Positions 10,467 through 18,203 of a DNA stretch of 64,000 nt are shown here, piece by piece. The stretch comes from an uncultured Clostridia bacterium (GTDB taxonomy: Bacteria; Bacillota; Clostridia; TANB77; CAG-508), in contig CANPVM010000002.1 of assembly GCA_947581805.1 (NCBI GenBank), positions 1-64,000 on the forward strand, read 5' to 3'. The translations under genes were made by a program, and so were the position numbers. How positions within the stretch are numbered: the first letter of the stretch is position 1; each line of letters opens with the position of its first letter. The notes beneath the pieces are model-generated. The model saw only the letters and a list, made by a program, of their open reading frames with translations. It was not told the origin of the DNA and ran no database searches.

Positions 10467-10495
10467 ACTATATCACGAATAAATAAAAAAAGCAA
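10467..10495 (-). promoter_or_regulatory. Probable secA promoter
   Basis: On the minus strand TTGCTT (10495-10490) and TATAGT (10472-10467) are 17 bp apart, about 45 bp before the secA ATG. The -35 box overlaps the T-run of the preceding terminator, so this is a moderate call. Confidence 0.5.
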
Positions 10496-10497
10496 GA

Positions 10498-10524
10498 AAA
10501 AACAGGCAATTAATGCCTGTTTTT
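10498..10524 (-). terminator. Intrinsic terminator upstream of secA
   Basis: AAAAACAGGCA and TGCCTGTTTTT form an 11-bp stem with a 5-nt loop that contains the stop codon of the 10510-10926 gene. A T-run follows on the minus strand. Confidence 0.88.
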
Positions 10525-10926
10525 CAAAAGATGTACAATCAATACGATTTGGCCAAAGACCGATGCATAAGCAATGATAATTCCTAAGAAAATAAAGTTA
10601 GTAATTATCGGAAGCATAGCAAATCCTAATGCAAAAAAAATCAAACTAATTCCAAAAATTGCTATAGGAAATTTAAAGGTCGTCTCTATTTTGAGACATT
10701 TTACAATGCAAATTCCTTCTACAAACCCGAGCATAGTATTTAAAAGTATCATTGCACAAACTAAATTGATAGAATTTTGCAAATATAACTTTTGAATAAT
10801 AGCAGTTACATCACAAAATAGCAATGCCATAATAATGAGAAATGATACATAAATTGCTTTGTCTATAGGCTCTTTTTTCTTTTTCATATAAATTATTTTG
10901 TTGTTCGAATCTTTTTTCTTTTCCAT
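10510..10926 (-). CDS. Small four-helix membrane protein, unknown
   Basis: 138 residues with a basic hydrophilic N-terminus (about 1-25) and four hydrophobic helices filling the rest. I recognise no family. The ATG follows AAGAAAGGAGTAAAG, a strong ribosome site. It is probably a single-gene unit ending in the terminator at 10498-10524. Confidence 0.75.
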   Translation of the reverse strand: MEKKKDSNNKIIYMKKKKEPIDKAIYVSFLIIMALLFCDVTAIIQKLYLQNSINLVCAMILLNTMLGFVEGICIVKCLKIETTFKFPIAIFGISLIFFALGFAMLPIITNFIFLGIIIAYASVFGQIVLIVHLLKNRH

Positions 10927-11192
10927 ACTTTACTCCTTCTTTCTTATAAAATGCAGTTAACCAGTTGCTTTTGTTTAGGAATTATCCTAGATAAAAAAGG
11001 ATTTTTTAATATTTTTAATAAAAAACTATTCGCATTTTATCATAATATCTTTGATTTTTCAAGTATATTTCTTCTTTTAAAACATATATTGTACTAACCT
11101 ATTATTTGGTTTAAAGGTAAGATATATTATTTTTATTACAGAATAATATGAATTATCCTTTTACCAAAGAGAGAAAGAAAGAAGGTCTTTTA

Positions 11193-11738
11193 ATGTTCGT
11201 CTATAATTTTAAGTTAAATAGCTCTTTTATGTTTAAAATATTACTTGCTATTATTGTTTTTATTGTTATTTGCTTATGCATAGTTATTGGTATTAGACTT
11301 TATAAAGCAAGTACTAATGATATAGGAGATGGCATAAATTACAATGGTATTACAGAGTTAACTCCACAAAACTATGCAACAATTTTACAAGAAGTTCATG
11401 ATAATATGGATTCTTACATTGGGCAAAAAATTAAATTTTCAGGTTTTGTCTATCGTGTTTATGATTTAAATCAAGAACAGTTTGTATTAGGACGTAATAT
11501 GATTATTAGTTCTGACTTTCAAACTGTAGTAGTTGGCTTTCTTTGCCACTATAAAGATGCTATTTCTTTTCGTGATAGTATATGGGTAGAGTTAGAAGGA
11601 AAAATTACAAAAGGTAGTTATCATGGAAGCGATATGCCAATTTTAGAGGTAACTAATATACAAGAAGTAGAAAAGCCAAATGATGAATATGTGTATCCAC
11701 CGGATGAAAATTATATTCCTACTTCGGTTATCTTATAG
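11193..11738 (+). CDS. Membrane-anchored protein with a DUF1980/YcgQ C-terminal-like domain
   Basis: Starting at the ATG at 11193 the product has 181 residues. One membrane helix (about 12-33) is followed by an extracytoplasmic domain. The pattern GQKIKFSGFVYRV, FVLGRNMIISSD, VVGFLCHY and WVELEGKI resembles the C-terminal OB-like domain of YcgQ/TIGR03943 proteins. Those are normally encoded with a YcgR permease that I do not see here. I moved the start from 11148 because GAAGGT lies correctly before 11193, while the upstream ATG has no ribosome site. A strong terminator follows. Confidence 0.72.
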   Translation: MFVYNFKLNSSFMFKILLAIIVFIVICLCIVIGIRLYKASTNDIGDGINYNGITELTPQNYATILQEVHDNMDSYIGQKIKFSGFVYRVYDLNQEQFVLGRNMIISSDFQTVVVGFLCHYKDAISFRDSIWVELEGKITKGSYHGSDMPILEVTNIQEVEKPNDEYVYPPDENYIPTSVIL

Positions 11739-11745
11739 AATCGTT

Positions 11746-11784
11746 AAAAAACGGAGAACTATGAAAAATAGTTCTCCGTTTTTT
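11746..11784 (+). terminator. Strong bidirectional intrinsic terminator
   Basis: AAAACGGAGAACTAT and ATAGTTCTCCGTTTT form a 15-bp stem with a T-run on the plus side and an A-run before it. It serves the convergent genes at 11193-11738 and 11788-11985. Confidence 0.92.
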
Positions 11785-11787
11785 GTA

Positions 11788-11985
11788 TTACTTAAAAACA
11801 GAATAGCAATTAATATAAGGTTGCCCGTTTTTATATATCATACTCGTAGCAATATATTTTTTTCTTGCTAAGTGTTGCATAATATCACAAGCAGAATAAT
11901 TCTGTTGAGCTAATTTGTCAGCCTCCTTTTGAAAAATCTTTCTTGTTGCCTCCGAAAACTCACTTGCTACAATTGTAACTTCCAT
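11788..11985 (-). CDS. Hypothetical 65-residue protein
   Basis: Starting at the ATG at 11985, which follows AAAGGAGACTGCTT, the product is MEVTIVASEFSEATRKIFQK..., a small soluble protein. I recognise no family. A longer frame from 12048 lacks a ribosome site and overlaps the leader, so I reject that start. Confidence 0.65.
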   Translation of the reverse strand: MEVTIVASEFSEATRKIFQKEADKLAQQNYSACDIMQHLARKKYIATSMIYKNGQPYINCYSVFK

Positions 11986-12113
11986 AAGCAGTCTCCTTTC
12001 ATGATGAAAAATGAGTATTTTACAAGTAACGTATTCTATATTGTACAAAAAAATTGTAAAAAAATCAAGTTCTTTTATAATTTTTTTCTAAATTCTATTT
12101 GAAAATTTTAAAA

Positions 12114-12158
12114 GGGTGTCCCCACCGTTCCATTTTGGAACGAAAAGGGGCGTCCCTC
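12114..12158. repeat. Dispersed REP-like palindromic repeat, copy 1
   Basis: GGGTGTCCCC and GGGGCGTCCC flank an inner hairpin GTTCC-ATTTT-GGAAC. A near-identical copy with about three differences lies at 24668-24718. Both copies sit immediately after the stop codon of a minus-strand gene. They resemble the GGGGAC-type palindromes that are widespread in clostridial genomes and often linked with REP-associated transposases. No transposase is present here. Confidence 0.75.
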
Positions 12159-12162
12159 TTGT

Positions 12163-13263
12163 TTAAATTTCTCTATCAAATATTGATTTTGCAAATCCTT
12201 TATCTATCATATTTCCAAAAATATTTTTTAAAATGATTAGAATAATTGGACCTATAAGCAGACCAAAAACTCCAATAAAACGAAAGCCTGTATACATTGC
12301 AATTAAGGTAAAAATAGGATGAATTCCAATTTGTCCAGATACGACTCTAGGCTCTAAAAATTGTCTTACTATTCCCATAATGGCAAGTAATATAATTAAA
12401 CTAACACCAAGTGTTAAATTGCCATCACAAGCGGCAATGATTGCCCATGGTATCATTACAGTAGCAGAGCCAAAAATAGGAAGTGCATCTACAAAGGCAA
12501 TTCCTAAAGCAGCAATTAATGGGAACTGCACATTAAGTCCAAGCCATTTAAAAATGCAAAGGCCTATTAAACAAATAATAAAAGAAACAATAACTAAAAT
12601 AGCCTCTGCTTTTAATAAACAACCAAGAGATTTTGTAATTTCTCGAATATGTTTGGTTAGTTTTTTTACCCACATTTCTGGAAAATGATGCTCTAATTGG
12701 TCTATCATATAAATTTTGTCAGTGCATATAAAATATAAAGCTAATACGCTAATGACGGTATAAATGCCAATGGCAGGTAAAGAAGTAAGTAAGTTTAAAA
12801 AATGAGTTAATGCATTTTTTACCCAATTTGCTATTGCTGCCAATAGTTCTCTTCCTGAAGATTGCAATATTTCTACTATTTCATTTGGTACTTTTATTTT
12901 ACTAAAATCTATTTGAGATGTTATATTCATAAATTGTTGAGAAATTTTTTCTACATATTCATTTAAACCACCTAATAGATTAGAAGATTCTGAAATAAGA
13001 GCAAAAATTCCCCAAGTAAGAAGTCCAACTAAAAGTGAGAGTACAACTATAAATACTATAATAGCAGATGTTCTTCTTTTCCACTTAAAATGTTTCATAC
13101 AAAAGCGAATAATAGGTTCTATTAAAAGTGAAAGGATAAATGCTACTAGGAATGGAATATAGAAAACAGCTAATTTAAAAGCCAAATATATACCAATAAT
13201 TGAAAATAAGAGGATAAGTATTTTACGAAAAACTTTTGACCAATAATTCATATCAATTATCAT
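12163..13263 (-). CDS. AI-2E family permease, YtvI-like
   Basis: 366-residue polytopic membrane protein of the AI-2E/PerM/YtvI family. It has two N-terminal helices, a long middle region with amphipathic stretches (about 80-150), and a C-terminal helix cluster with the family signature VDALPIFGSATVMIPWAI (about 262) and a following EPRVVSGQIGIHPIFTL. In Bacillus the paralogue YtvI is sporulation-linked, but substrates are mostly unproven. The start follows GGGAGGAAAGT. Confidence 0.9.
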   Translation of the reverse strand: MIIDMNYWSKVFRKILILLFSIIGIYLAFKLAVFYIPFLVAFILSLLIEPIIRFCMKHFKWKRRTSAIIVFIVVLSLLVGLLTWGIFALISESSNLLGGLNEYVEKISQQFMNITSQIDFSKIKVPNEIVEILQSSGRELLAAIANWVKNALTHFLNLLTSLPAIGIYTVISVLALYFICTDKIYMIDQLEHHFPEMWVKKLTKHIREITKSLGCLLKAEAILVIVSFIICLIGLCIFKWLGLNVQFPLIAALGIAFVDALPIFGSATVMIPWAIIAACDGNLTLGVSLIILLAIMGIVRQFLEPRVVSGQIGIHPIFTLIAMYTGFRFIGVFGLLIGPIILIILKNIFGNMIDKGFAKSIFDREI

Positions 13264-13291
13264 ATACTTTCCTCCCTCTTTTTTATGTATT

Positions 13292-13319
13292 AAGCTTCAT
13301 AATTTATATTATGAAGCTT
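13292..13319. other. Perfect 12-bp hairpin between CBS protein and YtvI-like genes
   Basis: AAGCTTCATAAT and ATTATGAAGCTT flank a 4-nt loop, immediately 3' of the CBS-protein stop codon. There is no convincing T-run on the minus strand, so it may be an mRNA 3' end or processing hairpin rather than a classical terminator. Confidence 0.6.
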
Positions 13320-13328
13320 GTCTTAAAA

Positions 13329-13781
13329 TTATTCTGCATTTTTGTCGTTACATCCGCATATATTTTCTAAGGTATGACATACGTCTTGTGTGTTTACATT
13401 TTGGTTGTTACATAAATCACCTAATGTGATAATACCGATTACTTGGTTGTTTTCATCAATAACAGGAAGACGACGAATTTGTTCGTTTGACATTGTTTTT
13501 TGAGCTTGTTCTACTTCTTCATCTGGACCACAACAACATACTTTGCAAGTCATTATTTCACTTACAGGAGTTGTTGCAACGTCTTTATCGCATGCAATAC
13601 TTCTTAAAATAACATCTCTATCTGTTACAAGTCCTACTATTTTTTTATTCGTATCACATACTGGAATACAACCAACATGTTTATTACACATTAATTTAGC
13701 GCAATCTTTTATTGTGCTATCTGGTGTTAAATAAGCCACCTCATTACACATACAATCTTTTACTTTCATATTTTTTCCCAC
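13329..13781 (-). CDS. CBS-pair domain protein
   Basis: 150 residues containing two CBS motifs: about 10-60 with LTPDSTIKDCAKLM and IVGLVTDRDVILR, and about 74-125 with QIRRLPVIDENNQVIGIITLGDL. CBS pairs usually bind adenosyl ligands. The protein is unusually cysteine-rich (VCCCG near 88 and a C-terminal NICGCND), which suggests metal or redox sensitivity, but this is inference. It may be a stress or sporulation protein as in Bacillus YhcV-type proteins. Confidence 0.87.
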   Translation of the reverse strand: MGKNMKVKDCMCNEVAYLTPDSTIKDCAKLMCNKHVGCIPVCDTNKKIVGLVTDRDVILRSIACDKDVATTPVSEIMTCKVCCCGPDEEVEQAQKTMSNEQIRRLPVIDENNQVIGIITLGDLCNNQNVNTQDVCHTLENICGCNDKNAE

Positions 13782-13903
13782 CTTTTTTTAAAATTTATGC
13801 ATTTTTATTTTATGTATTTTTCATTTTTTTATACAATTTGAAATTACAAAATAGACCATTTTTTGGATTTTTTGAAAAATTTTACTAAATTTTAATTTTA
13901 GTA

Positions 13904-13932
13904 TTGACATAAAAATAAATTTATGTTAAGAT
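13904..13932 (+). promoter_or_regulatory. Strong promoter of the tRNA-like unit
   Basis: A perfect TTGACA at 13904-13909 and TAAGAT at 13927-13932 with 17-bp spacing. Transcription would start about 13939, 27 bases before the first tRNA-like fold. Confidence 0.75.
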
Positions 13933-13965
13933 ACGTAACAGTTCTAAAATAAATCTTTATTGTAT

Positions 13966-14043
13966 TCCCCAGTAGCTCAGTTAGGTAGAGCAAACCTATA
14001 GCAGACATAGGTTATGTCAGAGGTTCGAATCCTCTCTGGGGCG
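13966..14043 (+). ncRNA. tRNA-like RNA 1 with an anticodon arm enlarged by four bases
   Basis: The fold has acceptor TCCCCAG/CTGGGGC (six of seven pairs; T1 faces C72), T8-A9, D stem GCTC/GAGC with an AGTTAGGTA loop, a 5-nt variable region, a perfect T stem AGAGG/CCTCT and T loop TTCGAAT. The anticodon arm has 21 instead of 17 bases: stem AACCT/AGGTT around ATAGCAGACAT. Two further A-T pairs would give a 7-bp stem and a 7-base loop AGCAGAC without the universal U33. CCA is not encoded, although the tRNA-Thr of this window does encode it. A 9-bp hairpin (14044-14066) follows. The gene could be a decaying tRNA, a non-decoding tRNA or a recoding tRNA. tRNA-like identity is clear; function is unknown. 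Confidence 0.7.
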
Positions 14044-14079
14044 TTAAAACGATTTTTTCGTTTTAAAAATTATTTTTTA

Positions 14080-14154
14080 GGGGAAATGGCAAAGTGGATT
14101 GCGCTACCTAAAAGGTTAAGGTAGAAAGTTAGGGTTCGACTCCCTTTTACCCTT
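14080..14154 (+). ncRNA. tRNA-like RNA 2 with an anticodon arm enlarged by four bases
   Basis: The fold has acceptor GGGGAAA against TTACCCT (one mismatch, one G-T), T8-G9, D stem GCAA/TTGC with a short AGTGGA loop, variable AAAGT, T stem TAGGG/CCCTT (one mismatch) and T loop TTCGACT. The anticodon arm again has 21 bases: stem CTACC/GGTAG around the 11-base loop TAAAAGGTTAA. The same four-base excess as in the preceding tRNA-like RNA argues against independent decay. No CCA is encoded. It sits 36 bases after the first one in the same unit. No standard anticodon can be assigned with confidence. Confidence 0.6.
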
Positions 14155-14155
14155 T

Positions 14156-14175
14156 CGGATGCTGCTAAGCATCCG
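14156..14175 (+). other. GC-rich hairpin after the second tRNA-like RNA
   Basis: CGGATGC and GCATCCG form a perfect 7-bp stem with loop TGCTAA directly after the second tRNA-like fold. It may guide 3' processing or be part of a larger structured RNA. Confidence 0.6.
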
Positions 14176-14202
14176 ATCGGCCGTACTCCTTCAATTAATG
14201 GA

Positions 14203-14238
14203 AACAGCAAGTAGATATTTCTACTTGCTGTTTTCCTT
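14203..14238 (+). terminator. Terminator of the tRNA-like unit
   Basis: AACAGCAAGTAGA and TCTACTTGCTGTT form a 13-bp stem with a 4-nt loop, followed by TTCCTTTTTT. With the promoter at 13904 it defines a transcript of about 300 bases that contains no protein gene. Confidence 0.92.
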
Positions 14239-14265
14239 TTTTATTTCTTTAGTTGTAGTAAAAAA

Positions 14266-14874
14266 CTATTTCAAATAATTTTCATAATCTCTATATGGTG
14301 GTCTTGGCTCTCCTGGAAATGGAGGTCTTGGATAAGGAGGTCTTGGGTGTGGTGGTCTATTTGGAAAATTTCCTCCTAATAATTGATTTAAAATTAAAAT
14401 TCTAATTAAATCTCGCAATAATGGATTATTTGGTCTTCTTTGCCTATTTTCTGCTTGTGCACTTCTTTGCATTGTTTGGTTTGAAACTATTTGATTTGCA
14501 CTATTTCTATTAGAGTTTATTCTTACATTATTATTTGTTCTATTTTCTACTTCTTGCTCTTGATTTCTATTTTCAATTTGAATATTAACTAAAATTTCAT
14601 TATTATTTTCTACTTTTTGATAGACTTCTTCCACCATGTTTTCTAATATTTCTCTTGTTACTGGCACAGTACATTTATTACATACCTCGCAAACAATAGG
14701 TTCAAGAAGTTTATAAATTTCTGGATAACATTCTTCTAATTCTTTTGTATTTTTATTTGGCAGAATGTAATTTTGTGTTTCTTCTATTATATTTCTCTGA
14801 TATGTATCTTGATTTTCTACTATTGGGTAACCTAACACACTTCTCATATAATCTTCATAGTTTTGATAATACAT
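14266..14874 (-). CDS. Hypothetical protein with a Pro/Arg-rich C-terminal repeat
   Basis: 202 residues. The first half is acidic with a Cys cluster EPIVCEVCNKC (about 61-71). An Asn/Gln-rich linker (about 95-150) and a short hydrophobic helix LIRILILNQLLGG follow. The tail repeats RPPHP, RPPYP, RPPFP and RPPY. The pattern resembles clostridial spore coat or surface proteins of low complexity, but I cannot assign a family. The start follows a GAGGAGGGA ribosome site. Confidence 0.7.
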   Translation of the reverse strand: MYYQNYEDYMRSVLGYPIVENQDTYQRNIIEETQNYILPNKNTKELEECYPEIYKLLEPIVCEVCNKCTVPVTREILENMVEEVYQKVENNNEILVNIQIENRNQEQEVENRTNNNVRINSNRNSANQIVSNQTMQRSAQAENRQRRPNNPLLRDLIRILILNQLLGGNFPNRPPHPRPPYPRPPFPGEPRPPYRDYENYLK

Positions 14875-14962
14875 AAGTTTTCCCTCCTCTATTCTTATGT
14901 ATTATTGTATGCTATTCTTCTTGTTTTGGTGATTATATTCGAAACATTTTCTTTGTTGAGCG

Positions 14963-14995
14963 CAAAAAAAGAGCTAACATTTTATTTGTTAGCTC
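14963..14995 (-). terminator. Intrinsic terminator of murD
   Basis: GAGCTAACA and TGTTAGCTC form a 9-bp stem with a 7-nt loop, followed by seven T on the minus strand, just after the murD stop codon. Confidence 0.9.
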
Positions 14996-15019
14996 CTATT
15001 CTTTTATTTAATTAAAATT

Positions 15020-16426
15020 TTATAAATTTTTTACAAATTCTTTAAATTTATCACCACGCTCTGCAAAATTTTTAAAAGCATCAAAGCTTGCACTAGCTGG
15101 CGAAAGTAAAACCACATCCCCTACTTTTGCTTTTTTTCTTGCAAAATTAACTGCTTCTTCTAAATTTTTTACATAACAAATTTCTACTTCTTTTTGAAGT
15201 TTTTGCATTGCATTTTGTGTGGCTTCTGCTATTTTCATACTAGTTGGACCGCATAAAATTAAAGTTTCTACTTTTTCTGCAATTGCTTCTCCTACTTCTT
15301 TATAATCTAAACCTTTATCAGAGCCACCTGCAAGTAGTATAATATTTTCATCAAAGGCATGAAGTCCTGCAATTGTGCTTGCTGGGCTTGTTCCAATAGA
15401 GTCATTATAATATTTGACACCATCTAATTCACGTACAAATTCTAAACGATGTTCTACTCCATTGAATTCTTTTATTACTTTTATAGCAGTATCTACTGGA
15501 ATAAAAGTAGATGTTACAGCAAGTGTGGCACAAATATTTTCGTAATTATGAATTCCTCTTAATTTAATTTCTGTTTTAGGAAGTAAATGTCTGCGAATGC
15601 CATCCTTGCAATATTTAATATTTTCATCTGTTATATCATAAATATAACCATCTTGCAATTTTTCTTTGCTACTAAAGAATATAACCTTTCCATTTGCTTC
15701 TTTTGCAAATGAACGTGTAATTTCGTTATCGTAATTTAGTACTAAAATACCATTTTCGCTTTGATGTTTGAAAATATTCTTTTTTGCTTCTTGATATTCT
15801 TCATAAGAACGATGAACGTTCAAGTGATCTGGATAGATATTTGTTACCAAAGAAACATCTGGGCTAATATCCATATCCATTAGTTGAAAACTGCTCATTT
15901 CTAAAATAATGAAGTCTTCTGGTTTCATATCTTTGATTTGTGTAAAAATTGGTTTTCCAATGTTACCACCTAAAAAACAAGTATGCCCTGTTTGTTTTAA
16001 AATCTCATAAATTAAAGTGGTAGTTGTAGTTTTTCCTTCTGTTCCTGTAATTCCAATTGTTTTAGCAGGTGTTAATTTTAAAACCATTTCAATTTCAGAA
16101 GTTAAAATTGCTCCTCTTTCCACTTCCTCTGCTATTTCTTTTATAAATGGCATAGCACTTGGAGAACGGAAAATGATGTCAAATCCTTTTAAATTTTGTA
16201 GATTTCTTCTTCCAAAATAATAAGGAAAACGATATTGCTCCATTTTTCCAATGATGTTTTCATCAATTTCTGCTATTGTACGATTATCAAAAACGCTTAC
16301 TTTTGCATTATGTTCGTAAAAATAATCTAGCAAAGGAATATTGCTCACACCAATTCCAATAATAGCAATTTTCTTGTCTTCAATGAAACGATTAAATTCT
16401 TCTAATTTTTTGTTATAAAATTCCAT
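15020..16426 (-). CDS. murD: UDP-N-acetylmuramoyl-L-alanine--D-glutamate ligase
   Basis: Cytoplasmic ATP-dependent ligase adding D-Glu to UDP-MurNAc-L-Ala in peptidoglycan synthesis. 468 residues, slightly above the usual 440-450. It has an N-terminal Rossmann-like domain (IAIIGIGVSN), a Mur ligase ATP loop GITGTEGKTTTTTLI (about 125-140), an EMSSFQL motif, NIYPDHLNVH (about 190) and a C-terminal domain with NDSIGTSPAST and LLAGGSDKGLDY. It is not in a dcw cluster here. It ends with its own terminator. Confidence 0.95.
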   Translation of the reverse strand: MEFYNKKLEEFNRFIEDKKIAIIGIGVSNIPLLDYFYEHNAKVSVFDNRTIAEIDENIIGKMEQYRFPYYFGRRNLQNLKGFDIIFRSPSAMPFIKEIAEEVERGAILTSEIEMVLKLTPAKTIGITGTEGKTTTTTLIYEILKQTGHTCFLGGNIGKPIFTQIKDMKPEDFIILEMSSFQLMDMDISPDVSLVTNIYPDHLNVHRSYEEYQEAKKNIFKHQSENGILVLNYDNEITRSFAKEANGKVIFFSSKEKLQDGYIYDITDENIKYCKDGIRRHLLPKTEIKLRGIHNYENICATLAVTSTFIPVDTAIKVIKEFNGVEHRLEFVRELDGVKYYNDSIGTSPASTIAGLHAFDENIILLAGGSDKGLDYKEVGEAIAEKVETLILCGPTSMKIAEATQNAMQKLQKEVEICYVKNLEEAVNFARKKAKVGDVVLLSPASASFDAFKNFAERGDKFKEFVKNL

Positions 16427-16504
16427 ATTTTTCCTTTCTTAAAAATTTGAAATTTGATTAAAATAAATATTATAAATAATAATTTAAATTTTATTTTATT
16501 ATAA

Positions 16505-17212
16505 TTATACAGTTAATTTTAGTTCTTCTATGTATTCACATACTTTATCTGTAGATTCTTCTGCATTTTTACAATCAGTTACATCAATTTGAATGGTTTT
16601 CTCTTGTAAAGCATAAAAACCTGCTTGTTCTTGCAATTCATCACGTTTTTTTATATGTTCTTTTAGTTCTTCTAAGTTTGCATTTTCACTATATTGAATT
16701 GCTTTTCTTCTTACTCTTTCCTCTAATGAAGCCGTAATAAAAAAGTGATAATTCATTTCTGGATAAATAGCACTTAAAGCTCTTCCTGATAATATTACAT
16801 TATATTGCTCTTTTAGTTCATTTATGAGATTTTTAGCGAAGATAAATAGATTTGTATTATCTGCACTTCCACCTGCAACAGAAACAGCAAGAGATGCTTC
16901 CTTTGATTGTAATTTTTCTTCTTCTATTTTTTGCCCTTTTACATATACAACGGTTTCTCTATTTTCTATTTTGATTTCAACTTGCAATAAATCCATAATT
17001 TTTTTAATATCTATTTGTTCTATATTTGATTGCAAATTTTTCATATTGTGAGCTAATTCTTGATGTGCTTGCATAAAAGCGTAGATAATGCCACGATATA
17101 AGTTTCCGCCATGTAATACAATACTATTTGGCAGTTTTTTCAATAATTCTCTACAAATGGAAGTTTTTCCACTTCCTACTAGTCCTTCAATTCCTATAAC
17201 TATATTTGCCAC
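16505..17212 (-). CDS. cmk: Cytidylate kinase-like nucleoside monophosphate kinase
   Basis: P-loop kinase of about 235 residues with IGIEGLVGSGKTSICREL at the N-terminus, a CMP/substrate region with GGNLYRGIIY, and a C-terminal arginine-rich lid region (SLEERVRRKAIQY). It probably phosphorylates CMP/dCMP. The P-loop is slightly atypical (GLVGSGKTS instead of GPAGAGKST), so a related nucleotide kinase is possible. I place the start at the GTG at 17212 because GAAAGGAAG lies at the correct distance. The upstream ATG at 17230 overlaps the preceding gene. Spacing to that gene is one base, suggesting translational coupling. Confidence 0.8.
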   Translation of the reverse strand: MANIVIGIEGLVGSGKTSICRELLKKLPNSIVLHGGNLYRGIIYAFMQAHQELAHNMKNLQSNIEQIDIKKIMDLLQVEIKIENRETVVYVKGQKIEEEKLQSKEASLAVSVAGGSADNTNLFIFAKNLINELKEQYNVILSGRALSAIYPEMNYHFFITASLEERVRRKAIQYSENANLEELKEHIKKRDELQEQAGFYALQEKTIQIDVTDCKNAEESTDKVCEYIEELKLTV

Positions 17213-17213
17213 A

Positions 17214-17837
17214 TTATTGCTTCCTTTCATTAATATATTTATTACATTCTTCTATACATTCTTCGAAATACTGTAACATAACATCATTACTTAAAAAATA
17301 GTTTGGTCTACCTTCGATTTGCTCAAATAACCTTACTTCATCATCAATAATTTTATCAATTTGTTCATTATGAAAATATTCTTTTAAATATTTTCTAATT
17401 TCAAATAAATCAATATCTACTTTTTGTAAGATAAATCTATCTACTGTTGCATAATCCAGATAAATTTCTTTTGAAAATTCATTACCATTGTGAATTGAAT
17501 TATCTTTTATATATTTAACTCTGTTGTTATCATATTTTAATGCATATCTTGGAATATATTTACTAAACCATATTTTATCTTGTATTAAATGGCATAAATA
17601 GCCATAAAAATACGAATCATGTTCTCCTTCATATTCTTTAAAAAATTTATCTATATTAGGCAATCTTTGAATTGTTCCATTTTTTTTATAAACTTGTATA
17701 TAATGGGTTTCATCCCTATTTTTTACATATTTTTTATAAATATCTGGTGCAATTGCTCCTGCCAAAAAATTTTTTGAAAAGTTATTTTGTTCGTTTAAAA
17801 CTTTTGACATACACAAATGGAAAATAATTGAACTCAT
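17214..17837 (-). CDS. Zinc-dependent phospholipase C-like protein
   Basis: 207 residues. GAIAPDIYKK (about 27-36), an ETHY motif (about 43) and GYLCHLIQDKIWF (about 80) fit the all-helical zinc-dependent phospholipase C/S1-P1 nuclease-type fold common in Clostridia. Asp and His residues in these motifs would bind zinc. I see no signal peptide, so it may be cytoplasmic and its substrate is unknown. It is upstream of and coupled to the cmk-like gene. Confidence 0.72.
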   Translation of the reverse strand: MSSIIFHLCMSKVLNEQNNFSKNFLAGAIAPDIYKKYVKNRDETHYIQVYKKNGTIQRLPNIDKFFKEYEGEHDSYFYGYLCHLIQDKIWFSKYIPRYALKYDNNRVKYIKDNSIHNGNEFSKEIYLDYATVDRFILQKVDIDLFEIRKYLKEYFHNEQIDKIIDDEVRLFEQIEGRPNYFLSNDVMLQYFEECIEECNKYINERKQ

Positions 17838-17965
17838 GATTCCTCCTTTCGATTTATTATAACATAAAAAAATTTTTTTGGGTATATTTTTTGAATTATT
17901 GCTAAAAATATTTGTGAGTAAAGTAATAAAAACTCTATCTCAATTAGGAATTGGAGGTGCTTTTT

Positions 17966-18085
17966 ATGTCAGAAAGAAATAACAATAATAACAACCAAAA
18001 AAACAATAATAACAATGAAAAAAATAATCAAAACAATCAAAACAGAAATAACAACAATGAAAATAATAACAATAACTGCAGATAG
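17966..18085 (+). CDS. Asn-rich 39-residue peptide
   Basis: A short frame starting MSERNNNNNNQKN and ending NNNNNCR. More than half of all residues are Asn, the rest mainly Gln, Glu, Lys and a single Cys before the last Arg. It is preceded by a near-perfect ribosome site (GGAGGTG, six bases before ATG) and followed at once by a strong terminator, so it is very likely expressed. I recognise no family. Low-complexity peptides of this kind occur among spore proteins, which is only a guess. Confidence 0.65.
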   Translation: MSERNNNNNNQKNNNNNEKNNQNNQNRNNNNENNNNNCR

Positions 18086-18091
18086 TTAATA

Positions 18092-18138
18092 AAATAAACC
18101 CCAGATAACAATATTTCGTTGCTATGTGGGGTTTATTT
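18092..18138 (+). terminator. Strong terminator after the Asn-rich peptide gene
   Basis: AAATAAACCCCA and TGGGGTTTATTT form a perfect 12-bp outer stem with a secondary stem inside the loop, followed by T-rich sequence. It can also act on the minus strand downstream of uvrA. Confidence 0.88.
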
Positions 18139-18203
18139 CTTTTTTTATTTTTAGCAAAATTTTGTTATTTTGCTGATATAAAAATACCTATGCGTTTATT
18201 GTA

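Noticed and set aside
13966..14154. The two tRNA-like RNAs as quadruplet-decoding glycine tRNAs for CGGA/CGGU
   Set aside because: Neither loop contains UCCG or ACCG, and neither has a tRNA-Gly-like body that I can recognise. I keep them as a separate observation.
13966..14154. Ordinary tRNA-Leu (CAG) and tRNA-Pro (AGG) calls from the centre of the extended-stem loops
   Set aside because: U33 is missing in both, the first lacks the long variable arm of tRNA-Leu, and the loops would need non-standard 7-bp stems.
17966..18085. CRISPR-like or simple tandem repeat at the AAC/AAT-rich stretch
   Set aside because: No regular spacer pattern; the repetition is explained by Asn codons in one open frame with a strong ribosome site.
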